A stretch of 25,419 bases of DNA. It comes from a virus. Under the pieces are notes generated by a model. That model made no database searches. It was not told the origin of the DNA and saw nothing but the letters and a program-made list of their open reading frames with translations. Location: positions 1 through 25,419 of IMG/VR virus record IMGVR_UViG_3300044705_000051. One strand, 5' to 3'. Within the stretch, counting starts at the first letter, position 1. The number at the start of each line of letters is the position of its first letter. This document shows, in pieces, positions 15,434 through 21,862 of this stretch. A program made the translations under genes and the position numbers.

Positions 15434-15882
15434 CAGTCTACCGCCATGGTTTGAGTGCCTACGCGTTCGATGCGCCCGCTCTTTTGACCGTAGCTGGGCA
15501 ATGGCGCGCGGCGAAACGGGAGAACGCCTAACTCATTGAGCATTTGTTCTTCCGGGGTTGGTTCTTGCGGTGCGCGGTCGCGACTTTCGATGAAGCCGGT
15601 TCTTTCCGCTTCGGCTAAGCGTGCGGCAACCAATTCGTTGATGTCCGGCTGTTCCATCTGCTCTGGGAAGGCTACTTGTGGCTCCCGCTGCCACTCCTGT
15701 TCTAATTGAGGTTCGGGCGGTACCTCCGCCTCGACAGCGCGAGCTGGCGCTACCGTCATGGCACCGAATATCCTGTCTTTCAGCCATGCCGAGACTGTCT
15801 GACACGCTTCCTCCGCCTGAGCACGCACCCAAGCGTCTTCCTCTGCCGATACTCTCAGGATGAGACGGGGTGATTGTGCCAT
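15433..15882 (-). CDS. Ribbon-helix-helix-type protein upstream of terminase
   Basis: 149 residues. The N-terminus RLILRVSAEEDAWVRAQA, then QTVSAWLKDRIF is the strand-helix-helix pattern of ribbon-helix-helix DNA-binding proteins (alternating residues in the strand, then A-x-x-x-x-x-T/S-V-S-x-W-L). Residues 50-149 are Glu/Pro/Gln-rich, acidic and probably disordered, with a conserved-looking MLNELGVLPFRRAPLPSYGQ stretch near the end. Position at the head of the late operon suggests a late regulator or a DNA-binding packaging helper. No clear ribosome site precedes the ATG. Confidence 0.68.
   Translation of the reverse strand: MAQSPRLILRVSAEEDAWVRAQAEEACQTVSAWLKDRIFGAMTVAPARAVEAEVPPEPQLEQEWQREPQVAFPEQMEQPDINELVAARLAEAERTGFIESRDRAPQEPTPEEQMLNELGVLPFRRAPLPSYGQKSGRIERVGTQTMAVD
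15434..15445 (-). promoter_or_regulatory. ops-like 12-mer (possible NusG-paralogue pause site)
   Basis: On the minus strand this reads GGCGGTAGACTG, matching 10 of 12 bases of the E. coli RfaH recruitment element ops (GGCGGTAGCGTG), including the invariant GGCGGTAG and final TG. It overlaps the end of the RHH gene upstream of terS, in the same transcript as the phage NusG paralogue. It may be chance. Confidence 0.25.
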
Positions 15883-15955
15883 GTTCTATAAGGTACCAGC
15901 AGTACACATGGTTGGGGGAGGGGGAGCCAATCTGCGGGGATCGCGGGGAGCGCGA

Positions 15956-16084
15956 TCAAAGGAGCGCAAGAAGAAGTGCAATAGCTGGGATAATTGCGAG
16001 CCCGATCAAGAGAGCATACACGCCGCGCGGGGCACCCCATTCTTCTCGCATAAGTTCGTGGATTTGCTCGTTATCGAGGATCAT
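15956..16084 (-). CDS. 42-residue single-span membrane peptide
   Basis: ATG at 16084, stop TGA at 15956. The first 20 residues are polar and acidic (MILDNEQIHELMREEWGAPR). The rest is one hydrophobic helix (GVYALLIGLAIIPAIALLLA) running to the C-terminus, giving a tail-anchored topology. It is the only open frame of note in the 420-nt stretch between the RHH gene and the 74-residue gene, and lies just after the intrinsic terminator. The ribosome site is poor. Small holin-like or antiholin-like proteins have this size, but nothing proves it. Confidence 0.45.
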   Translation of the reverse strand: MILDNEQIHELMREEWGAPRGVYALLIGLAIIPAIALLLALL

Positions 16085-16138
16085 GCTTGGCCGACCAAAC
16101 CAGCCCTTTGCCGATCGTGGGGCGCAGAAAAACAGCCC

Positions 16139-16159
16139 AAAAATCCGTCCGGTCGGACG
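16139..16159 (-). terminator. Intrinsic terminator before the late operon
   Basis: On the minus strand, stem CGTCC, loop GACC, stem GGACG is followed by GATTTTT. The inverted repeat extends to 6 bp with a 2-nt loop (CGTCCG/CGGACG). It lies between the NusG-paralogue/74-residue genes and the late genes, so late transcription must start downstream or pass it. Confidence 0.6.
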
Positions 16160-16301
16160 TTCTAGGCTGCGACACCCCCGGCATATTAGCCTTGTGGAAG
16201 GGGCGCGTTTGAAATCCTCGATCCGGCAATTCTGTCCGGCATTAGAAAATCAAACTGGAACTAAAATATCATCCGCGGGTTATAGCGCAATTGAACATTG
16301 C

Positions 16302-16526
16302 TTAAATTTGACGGCCTATCCCGGACTCGCCACATAGTTCCGACAGCCTAAACTTGAAACTGCTCTCTGTAGTCATATGCCGCAGATCAACATGAATGTT
16401 CTCGGCTAATACCGTGCCGTCGTCCTTGCAGGAAATAGAACCTTGAGGGGCCATTCTATAACCGGCAAAAAACGCCGCTCCCAAAAGCCCGGTTAGCAAA
16501 CAGTAGGTTAGAATCGCCCGCAACAT
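16302..16526 (-). CDS. Small membrane-anchored/secreted protein
   Basis: 74 residues, ATG at 16526 after a strong GGGGGAGG. Residues 1-24 form one hydrophobic helix (MLRAILTYCLLTGLLGAAFF), followed by a short polar periplasmic-type part with two cysteines (SISCKDDG, SELCGES). It starts 12 nt after the NusG-paralogue stop, so it is in the same operon. No spanin, lipobox or enzyme motif is evident. It might be a small envelope protein such as a superinfection-exclusion or lysis-control factor. Confidence 0.65.
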   Translation of the reverse strand: MLRAILTYCLLTGLLGAAFFAGYRMAPQGSISCKDDGTVLAENIHVDLRHMTTESSFKFRLSELCGESGIGRQI

Positions 16527-16538
16527 CCCCGCCTCCCC

Positions 16539-17081
16539 CTACGCCACCTTCTCCAAATAACATGGCTCAATCGTGCTTGTGACCTGCCGACCGAGAAAAT
16601 TCAAGAGAATTTCAACCCTGTGCTTGGCATTCGCGTTTTTCACCTTGGCAAAGAACGTATCCATAGGGCTGCCGTCTTTCTTGATCTGTACGGTGTCGCC
16701 TATGCCGAATGACAGGTTTTTCACGGTGTAATCGAATGCCCCGGCCGCTTGCGCTCTTTGTAGAGCTTCGACCTCTCCTCTCAACCTGACCGGAATCCGG
16801 TTGTTGCTCAACAGATCAATGACGCCCGGTGTCGGCAGTATCAGTTCTTGCCAATCCTCCCGCTCAACATCGAAGGCGACGAATACGTAGCCGGGAAACA
16901 AGGCCTGTTCGATGATCACGCGCCGCTTCGCCACAACCTTCCTGCGACGCATTTTCGGAACATAGGCGTCGAAGCCGACCCGGATCATCTCTCGCTCAAT
17001 CTCGAACTCATTCTTGGCAAAGCAGGATATTACATACCACGCCCGACCAAGAGGAAAGCTCATCGGAATGTCATGCTGCAT
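16539..17081 (-). CDS. NusG/RfaH-family transcription elongation paralogue
   Basis: 180 residues, the length of a full NusG. The NGN domain spans ~14-100: opening WYVISCFAKNEFEIE, QALFPGYVFVAFD near 59 (the RNA-polymerase-binding PGYV signature), and PTPGVIDLL near 83. A KOW domain lies ~126-180: FGIGDTVQIKKDG, FFAKVKNANAKHRVEILLNF, LGRQV. Such proteins bind the polymerase clamp and alter pausing or termination. The ATG at 17081 has GGGG upstream and overlaps the LexA-like stop by 11 nt. It is the last replication-side gene but one before an intrinsic terminator and the late operon, so a late antitermination role is likely by position. Host NusG is normally encoded in the secE-rpl cluster, not here. 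Confidence 0.88.
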   Translation of the reverse strand: MQHDIPMSFPLGRAWYVISCFAKNEFEIEREMIRVGFDAYVPKMRRRKVVAKRRVIIEQALFPGYVFVAFDVEREDWQELILPTPGVIDLLSNNRIPVRLRGEVEALQRAQAAGAFDYTVKNLSFGIGDTVQIKKDGSPMDTFFAKVKNANAKHRVEILLNFLGRQVTSTIEPCYLEKVA

Positions 17082-17418
17082 CGCTTACCCCAAGTGCGTT
17101 GCGTAGAATCTCATTCGTCGCTTCATCTATCGGCTTGTCATGCTTGCGCGCGTACCGAGCCGCAAGAAAGTGCGTGTCAGGCTCCAACTGTACCACCCTG
17201 CCCTGCGGGACTAATTCGATGCTCCGGTGCTTTCCAGGCACTCGTTTGATGTATCCCGCATCCTCGATCGCTTTGACGAGCCAGTGAGCGTTTGCGGGCG
17301 ATTTGAAGCCTAATTCCTTCGCTATCTCCCGCAGCGCAGGAGCGACCCCCTTCGTCTCGATCTCCGACCGAATGAAGTTCAAGCAGTTTTGCTGCTTAAG
17401 GCTGAGAGGGTATGTCAT
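17071..17418 (-). CDS. LexA-type DNA-binding-domain protein without peptidase
   Basis: 115 residues. Residues 5-62 match the LexA N-terminal winged helix (LSLKQQNCLNFIRSEIETKG, PALREIAKELGFKSPANAHW, IEDAGYIKRVPGKHRSIEL). The S24 peptidase half is absent. Instead the C-terminal ~40 residues (VQLEPDTHFLAARYARKHDK, then IDEATNEILRNAL) have a ribbon-helix-helix-like or short helical antitoxin-like pattern. ATGA coupling links it to the gene upstream and its end overlaps the NusG paralogue. It cannot self-cleave, so it may be a plain regulator or may compete with LexA at SOS boxes. Function is inferred. Confidence 0.78.
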   Translation of the reverse strand: MTYPLSLKQQNCLNFIRSEIETKGVAPALREIAKELGFKSPANAHWLVKAIEDAGYIKRVPGKHRSIELVPQGRVVQLEPDTHFLAARYARKHDKPIDEATNEILRNALGVSDAA

Positions 17419-17624
17419 TTTGCCGCTTCACCATGCGTCTCGCATTGAAGCAGAAAGCGGTATTGATAACCGAGAGGGCTGCCCACATTTGCTACGCGCG
17501 CAGCCTTTATCTTTAACACCTTGCCGTCAACGCAAGTAATCCGCCCTTCCTCAAGGGTCGCGTCCCGAATCGTAACCGCCGCATAAAGCGGCAGTTGGTC
17601 ATAGCTATAAACCGGAACGTCCAT
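17415..17624 (-). CDS. Small hypothetical protein
   Basis: 69 residues. ATG at 17624 lies 20 nt inside the end of the formyltransferase, and the stop overlaps the LexA-like start (ATGA). The sequence suggests a small beta-rich domain (LPLYAAVTIRDATLEEGRIT, VDGKVLKIKAARVANVG, YQYRFLLQC). No family recognised. Tight coupling on both sides supports it as a real gene. Confidence 0.65.
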   Translation of the reverse strand: MDVPVYSYDQLPLYAAVTIRDATLEEGRITCVDGKVLKIKAARVANVGSPLGYQYRFLLQCETHGEAAK

Positions 17625-18207
17625 GGCCTATCTCGTCCCTGATTTTGTCGAATGCGCCAGCCGTCATGCTCAGCTCGGAGCCGAGTTCTGCTACGTCGCC
17701 ACACAACGTCTCGTAACCGAGCGGCAAGAGCGGCCAGATCGATTCCGATTCAGTTCGCTTGTGCATAGAGCCACAGGCAGGCTGGACCTTCGGCGTGATC
17801 CCGCTTCGCCTGATCTGCGGCCATGTGTCGGCAAACAGTCGCTCTACTTCCATCCTGAGCCTGGCGTAGCTGCTTGCCAGCGTGTCAGACGGATCGAATT
17901 GAACCTCGCGCTGCGCCATGATCGGCCCGGTATCCAATCCCGCGTCGATTAGATGGATGCTGACGCCCTTCGGCGTGTGCTCGATCCACGACCACAGGTT
18001 AGGCTCGGCTCCCCTATTCCAAGGTAGTAATGAGATATGCAGATTGACGATCCGGCCTGCATATCGGCTCAGCATCGGCTCGCAAATCCGCTCACGATGC
18101 CCGTAGCAGACAATCCAGTCTGGGTCGGTTTTGACCTCCTTGTCGCCGCTCAGTTCGAGCGTGCGCGCAATTGAGGCCGGATATGGGGAAAGGATTTGGA
18201 CCCGCAT
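17605..18207 (-). CDS. Formyltransferase-family protein
   Basis: 200 residues from ATG at 18207, six bases after the upstream stop, with GGGA upstream; a longer in-frame start would overlap the previous gene. It has the Formyl_trans_N fold core: Asn55 and His57 in NLHISLLPWNRGAEPN, and Asp92 in HLIDAGLDTGPIM, matching the Asn-His-Asp triad of 10-formyltetrahydrofolate-dependent formyltransferases. It lacks the C-terminal domain that binds tRNA in Met-tRNA formyltransferase, and has a short Cys/Ser-rich C-terminus instead. Substrate is unknown: amino sugars (as in WbtJ/VioF-type enzymes), a nucleotide or a protein. In phages these occur near replication genes. Confidence 0.85.
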   Translation of the reverse strand: MRVQILSPYPASIARTLELSGDKEVKTDPDWIVCYGHRERICEPMLSRYAGRIVNLHISLLPWNRGAEPNLWSWIEHTPKGVSIHLIDAGLDTGPIMAQREVQFDPSDTLASSYARLRMEVERLFADTWPQIRRSGITPKVQPACGSMHKRTESESIWPLLPLGYETLCGDVAELGSELSMTAGAFDKIRDEIGHGRSGL

Positions 18208-18212
18208 TTTCG

Positions 18213-18575
18213 TTATCCCAGCACGCCCGGCGCAAAGCAGTAGTCCGTGTGGTACTCGCCAGTTTCCATGTACCACCATATTGCGCTTCCCGTCGGATTG
18301 CCGCCTTTAAGCACCATGTAGGCGGGGAGAAAATGCAGCTTGCCGTTAAGGCTGAGCACCACTGATCCGTCCGCATTCAAAACGTAATTCCCGTCATACC
18401 GATGTGCGTCCGATTCCAAGCAACAGCTCTGGCCTACCCCGTTGTGCTGCGCGTCAAACCACGCCTTGTATGGGGAATTGGCATAGCGCCCGTCGTCTCG
18501 CGCCTCCGCCTTACACATCGCCAGAATGAACAAACTCAATAAGGCCACGCCTACGCCTACGAGGCGGTATGGCAT
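18213..18575 (-). CDS. Secreted hypothetical protein
   Basis: 120 residues. Residues 1-25 are a Sec signal peptide (MPYRLVGVGVALLSLFILAM, CKAEA cleavage region); there is a Cys after LAM but no proper lipobox. The mature part has a CC pair (GVGQSCCLESDAHRYDG), beta strands (NYVLNADGSVVLSLNGKLHF) and an aromatic C-terminus (AIWWYMETGEYHTDYCF). This Cys/Trp/Tyr-rich small secreted type is common in Rhizobiales genomes and their prophages; function unknown. It is likely periplasmic, a candidate lysogenic-conversion gene. It ends six bases before the formyltransferase. Confidence 0.68.
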   Translation of the reverse strand: MPYRLVGVGVALLSLFILAMCKAEARDDGRYANSPYKAWFDAQHNGVGQSCCLESDAHRYDGNYVLNADGSVVLSLNGKLHFLPAYMVLKGGNPTGSAIWWYMETGEYHTDYCFAPGVLG

Positions 18576-18631
18576 TTGATAAGCTTCCTTACATTGTTCG
18601 TCGTGAAACGTTGAATTTGCATGTCAGCCCT

Positions 18632-19477
18632 TCATGCGGCCTCTGGTTCGTAACCGTGTTTTCTCAATAGATCGCTAGGCGCACGACACCCAGAATATCC
18701 AGGCTCAGGTCCGAGGCTAAGAGGCCAAATCTTGTTGCTGGCGTACATCGACAAAAACTTTTCCCACTCCGGTTCAGCCGGCGAAGCCGCCCGAGAAGCT
18801 TGCTGCGCGTGAGCATCGCGGATCGCGGCGTCGAAGTAAGAAAGTGTTGAAATTGAAGGCTTTCTTCCGATGATACCAGTTATCACCGGCAAAATAATTT
18901 CAGGTCGATAGCCCTGTGCAATCCACACATCGACTCGCGATGTGTCCGGTGTGTTTGGAGAATTTGCTTTCTCAAACGCCTTTACGATGCTGACTTTCAG
19001 CTCAACAGAAGGTTCGCGAGCGCGCTCTTGCTTCCTTCCTTCTCCCTCTCCTATTCCATCCTCCATCTCCATCAGAGAGGGTTTTTCCGTACCAGTACCA
19101 AACTGGTTCTCCACCGCTTCCGAACTTCCAGCAGTTAAACCAGCGTAAGTTCCTAACTCATCCGGAAACGGGAGTTTGAAAGTAGGCTTTTTTGGCTTCT
19201 GGTAGCGGCAGAAGTTGCGCACACAGCCGTAGCTCTTCCCTCTAACTTCAAACATTTTCACGCAGCCGAGCTGCTCGTACTCATCCAGGATGTCTCTAAA
19301 ATCGACGTTATCGGCCGGAAAAATGCGCGCCTTGAGCACGAGAGGCTTCCACTCAAAGACCCCATGATCGTCACACTCGGTCCACAGCAATGGCCACGCC
19401 GCCTTAGCGGCCATAGACATGGACATAAAGGCTTCGTCGGAAGCCATGCCTGGATGTACTGACCGGATGCGCGCCAT
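18632..19477 (-). CDS. Replication-organiser-like protein (probable helicase loader/initiator)
   Basis: 281 residues from ATG at 19477, which overlaps the helicase stop by one base (TGATG) with GAGGAT upstream. The N-terminus (MARIRSVHPGMASDEAFMSM, TECDDHGVFEWKPLVLKARI, VRNFCRYQKPKKP) is the winged-helix-like replication domain common in phages of Rhizobiales. A Glu/Gly-rich linker (~125-170) leads to a DnaT/DnaD-like C-terminal helical domain (VSIVKAFEKANSPNT, VDVWIAQGYRPEIILPVITG). The order helicase-then-this gene suggests it loads the helicase at an origin. A purine-rich tract and an inverted repeat fall inside the gene, as in lambdoid O genes. Confidence 0.75.
   Translation of the reverse strand: MARIRSVHPGMASDEAFMSMSMAAKAAWPLLWTECDDHGVFEWKPLVLKARIFPADNVDFRDILDEYEQLGCVKMFEVRGKSYGCVRNFCRYQKPKKPTFKLPFPDELGTYAGLTAGSSEAVENQFGTGTEKPSLMEMEDGIGEGEGRKQERAREPSVELKVSIVKAFEKANSPNTPDTSRVDVWIAQGYRPEIILPVITGIIGRKPSISTLSYFDAAIRDAHAQQASRAASPAEPEWEKFLSMYASNKIWPLSLGPEPGYSGCRAPSDLLRKHGYEPEAA
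19091..19107. other. Inverted repeat beside a purine/pyrimidine tract inside the initiator gene (possible origin)
   Basis: ACCAGT-ACCAA-ACTGGT is a perfect 6-bp inverted repeat, next to ~45 nt of nearly pure pyrimidine (purine on the coding strand) at about 19028-19072. Phage initiator genes often hold their own origin. No clear iterons are seen, so this is speculative. Confidence 0.25.
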
Positions 19478-20892
19478 CAGTTCATCCTCACCAAATCGCG
19501 TACCGCCGACGCGCCAGCATGGCAAAACACGTCAACCGTTCCGGTCTCGCCCATGCGCTGCTTCGCAATGATAATTTCCAGTTTGTTTTGGCAGGCCATA
19601 AGATTTGCAGCCGCTTCTGGGCTCGGGTCTTTTGAGAGGTAATAGGCTTCCCTGAACAGCAGCAGCACCGTGTCTGCATCCGCTTCGATGTCGCCGGACT
19701 CGCGCAGATCGGCCAGTTCTGGCCTCTTATCCGCTCGGTCTTCGACCTTGCGGCTGAGCTGGACAAGCAGGATCACCGGCAGGTTCATGTCCTTGGCGAG
19801 CGATTTCAGGCCTGCCGTGATCTCTCCGACCTCATAGACACGCTGGCCACGATACCGCTCCGACGCGCGCACAAATTTGAGATAGTCGATAGTGAGAAAT
19901 GCCAAGCGCTTCCCGGAGCGCTCGCACCGCGCTTTCCAGGCTCGCGCCCGTGCCGCAATCTCACCAACAGTCAGGTTTGAACTGTCGTCTATAATCAGCG
20001 GCAGATTGCGCGCGTCACGCTCAGCTTCAAACACCCGCTGCGCTTCATAGTCGGAAAGCTGGTTTTGCAGAATTTGCCCGGCTGAGAGCGGATTGGTAGA
20101 ATTGTAGAGCATGTCCGCTGCGATGCGGGCAGTGATTTGCATCTCGCTCATTTCGAGGGAAAAGACGCCGCCGGCATATCCGGCCCTGGCGGCCTGTCGC
20201 GCGCAGGAAACGCCTAGTATCGTCTTGCCCATCCCCGGACGACCGCCCACGATGATTAGATCGCCGGCCTTGAAGCCGCCCATCAGCTTGCGGTCTAAGT
20301 CGCGCAAGCAGGACGGCACGGCTTCGTCTATGATCTCCCCGGCTCTTTGCCGTCCTATCCGATCGACCAGGCTTGCCACGCCCTCCCCTACCGAGCGAGA
20401 GGATGTCTTGCGGCCCTCTAGCGCAGCGCGCGTGCCGTCCAACTCGGAAATCAGATCGGCGATCAGATCGCGGGGGCGAATGCCTGGAGCGCTTGCGAAC
20501 TCGCTTGCCGACTGGCACCGCGCGATAATCAGGCGAAGCGCCCAGAACTCGCGGACCTGCTTTGCGGCCTCGATAACGTAGTTCGCCGTGCAATAGGTGT
20601 TCGCGGCTAGATGTGCGAGGTACTGGCGCATGGTGAACTCGGGCGAGATTTTCTCGTTACCGAGCAGCACTCCAAGCGTCACCGGATTGACCGGCTTGCC
20701 ATCCGTCGCAAGTGAGGCCATCGCCTTCCAGATTGAACCATGCACAGGCTCGCCAAAGTGCTGTTCCTCAAGCACCGTCATGGCCGCATGAACGCACGGA
20801 TATGACAGGCACGCGCCCAGCAATGCACGCTCAGCCTCCGCCGAATTACCGGCGAGCTGGTGCATATCCTCTGGCTTCACGAGTGCGTTCAT
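19477..20892 (-). CDS. dnaB: DnaB-like replicative helicase
   Basis: 471 residues from ATG at 20892, which overlaps the GcrA-like stop (ATGA); an in-frame upstream start would overlap that gene. A DnaB N-terminal helical domain is present (NSAEAERALLGACLSYP, VLEEQHFGEPVHGSIWKAM). The RecA-like core has Walker A GGRPGMGKT near 216-224, a FSLEMSEMQITAR helix, Walker B FLTIDYLKFV, a VILLVQLSRKVEDR motif and a DLRESGDIEADADTVLLLF motif. This ring helicase unwinds DNA 5' to 3' at the phage fork. It is followed by the organiser-like gene that probably loads it. Confidence 0.93.
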   Translation of the reverse strand: MNALVKPEDMHQLAGNSAEAERALLGACLSYPCVHAAMTVLEEQHFGEPVHGSIWKAMASLATDGKPVNPVTLGVLLGNEKISPEFTMRQYLAHLAANTYCTANYVIEAAKQVREFWALRLIIARCQSASEFASAPGIRPRDLIADLISELDGTRAALEGRKTSSRSVGEGVASLVDRIGRQRAGEIIDEAVPSCLRDLDRKLMGGFKAGDLIIVGGRPGMGKTILGVSCARQAARAGYAGGVFSLEMSEMQITARIAADMLYNSTNPLSAGQILQNQLSDYEAQRVFEAERDARNLPLIIDDSSNLTVGEIAARARAWKARCERSGKRLAFLTIDYLKFVRASERYRGQRVYEVGEITAGLKSLAKDMNLPVILLVQLSRKVEDRADKRPELADLRESGDIEADADTVLLLFREAYYLSKDPSPEAAANLMACQNKLEIIIAKQRMGETGTVDVFCHAGASAVRDLVRMN

Positions 20893-21479
20893 TGTGCCGC
20901 CTGACAATAAAAAGCAGCCGCCGCTTGCGAGCCGTAGGCATGCACAAGCCCATGAAACTCGCAGTACGAGCCGTGGATACCTTTGACCGGCTTGCCACAG
21001 AATTTGTAATTCGCATCGCCGTAGGGCCAGCGGCATTCGCGCGGGCCTAAGTCGGAGAGCATCTTGCGCGTTTCCGGCGCGGAATATGTGTCCTCGTCCG
21101 GGATAGATTCGACCGGGAAAAGATTGCCTTGTGCCAGCATGTATTCGCGCTGCGCTTTCATGCGGCCCGCACGCGACATGCCAGAGGATGATGGCAGCCT
21201 AAATCCGCTGGCTCGCTTTAACCGAGCACGTTCATTGCGCCGCTCGCGCACTTTCGGATAGCGCTGCCGCCACTTTCCATCGCAGGCCCGCGCCGGCCAT
21301 TTCATGCGGTTGCATTTTCCGAGCACGGCATTGCGAGTAAGCGGTATTCTAAATTCATCGTAGAGTGCGCAGGCAATCTCGCGATGCGACAACTCCGCGT
21401 CATAGTGCTTACGCAGGGCTTCCATAATGCCAGGTGTATGCCACAATGAGCTGCGAGGTTTGCCCTTGTCGTCGCGCAT
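20889..21479 (-). CDS. GcrA-family cell-cycle regulator homologue
   Basis: 196 residues. It has the GcrA pattern: an HTH near residues 25-62 (ELSHREIACALYDEFRIPL, then LTRNAVLGKCNRMKW), a long basic linker, and the C-terminal signature DLGPRECRWPYGDANYKFCG followed by YCEFHGLVHAYG. In Alphaproteobacteria GcrA binds sigma70-RNA polymerase and CcrM-methylated GANTC promoters. This copy has an insertion in the HTH loop (YDEFRIP) and a longer linker than I expect for host GcrA. Coupled by ATGA to the helicase. It may redirect host polymerase or time replication with the cell cycle. Confidence 0.85.
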   Translation of the reverse strand: MRDDKGKPRSSLWHTPGIMEALRKHYDAELSHREIACALYDEFRIPLTRNAVLGKCNRMKWPARACDGKWRQRYPKVRERRNERARLKRASGFRLPSSSGMSRAGRMKAQREYMLAQGNLFPVESIPDEDTYSAPETRKMLSDLGPRECRWPYGDANYKFCGKPVKGIHGSYCEFHGLVHAYGSQAAAAFYCQAAQ

Positions 21480-21483
21480 GCTG

Positions 21484-21858
21484 TTATAAGCCTTTAAAAT
21501 CTATGCAAAAGCGCGCATAGTTCTCTACGATCTCTTCGCCTGCTTCGATGTCCCGGAGAGCAATATCGTCACAATCAATGGTGTTATCCTGACAAGCGAT
21601 GTTGCCAATAGGATGATGGTTTACGAAGCGCGCATCGTCGCCGCACAGCATGTAGAGATCGGGCGCTATCCTCGAAGCGTAGTGCAACATAAAATCTCGA
21701 AGAGGCTGCGGCATTCGCTCCACTGCCTGACACGACAACAGCACATCTATCGCCGGGTTGTATTTCCACACAAGCGAGCCTTCACGTATCCTGTCCTTTG
21801 CAAAAAGACCGATACCGTGGATTTTGCTCTGGGCTACGTATGTTGGAACTAGCAACAT
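21484..21858 (-). CDS. SET-domain protein (possible lysine methyltransferase)
   Basis: 124 residues, essentially one compact SET domain. KIHGIGLFAKDRIREG near residues 12-27 is the SAM-binding G-x-G-x-F-A start. GDDARFVNHHPIGNIACQ near 73-90 carries the N-H motif, and ALRDIEAGEEIVENYARF near 100-117 holds the catalytic-type Tyr114. No post-SET zinc cluster is present. The family transfers methyl from SAM to lysine on proteins. Gene order puts it between an HTH gene (4-nt gap) and the GcrA homologue (4-nt gap). The ribosome site is weak, so reinitiation after the HTH gene is likely. Targets are unknown. Confidence 0.85.
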   Translation of the reverse strand: MLLVPTYVAQSKIHGIGLFAKDRIREGSLVWKYNPAIDVLLSCQAVERMPQPLRDFMLHYASRIAPDLYMLCGDDARFVNHHPIGNIACQDNTIDCDDIALRDIEAGEEIVENYARFCIDFKGL

Positions 21859-21862
21859 CGCG

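Noticed and set aside
18213-18575. Lipoprotein call for the secreted 120-residue protein
   Set aside because: The Cys follows L-A-M; methionine at -1 does not fit a lipobox, so an ordinary Sec signal is preferred.
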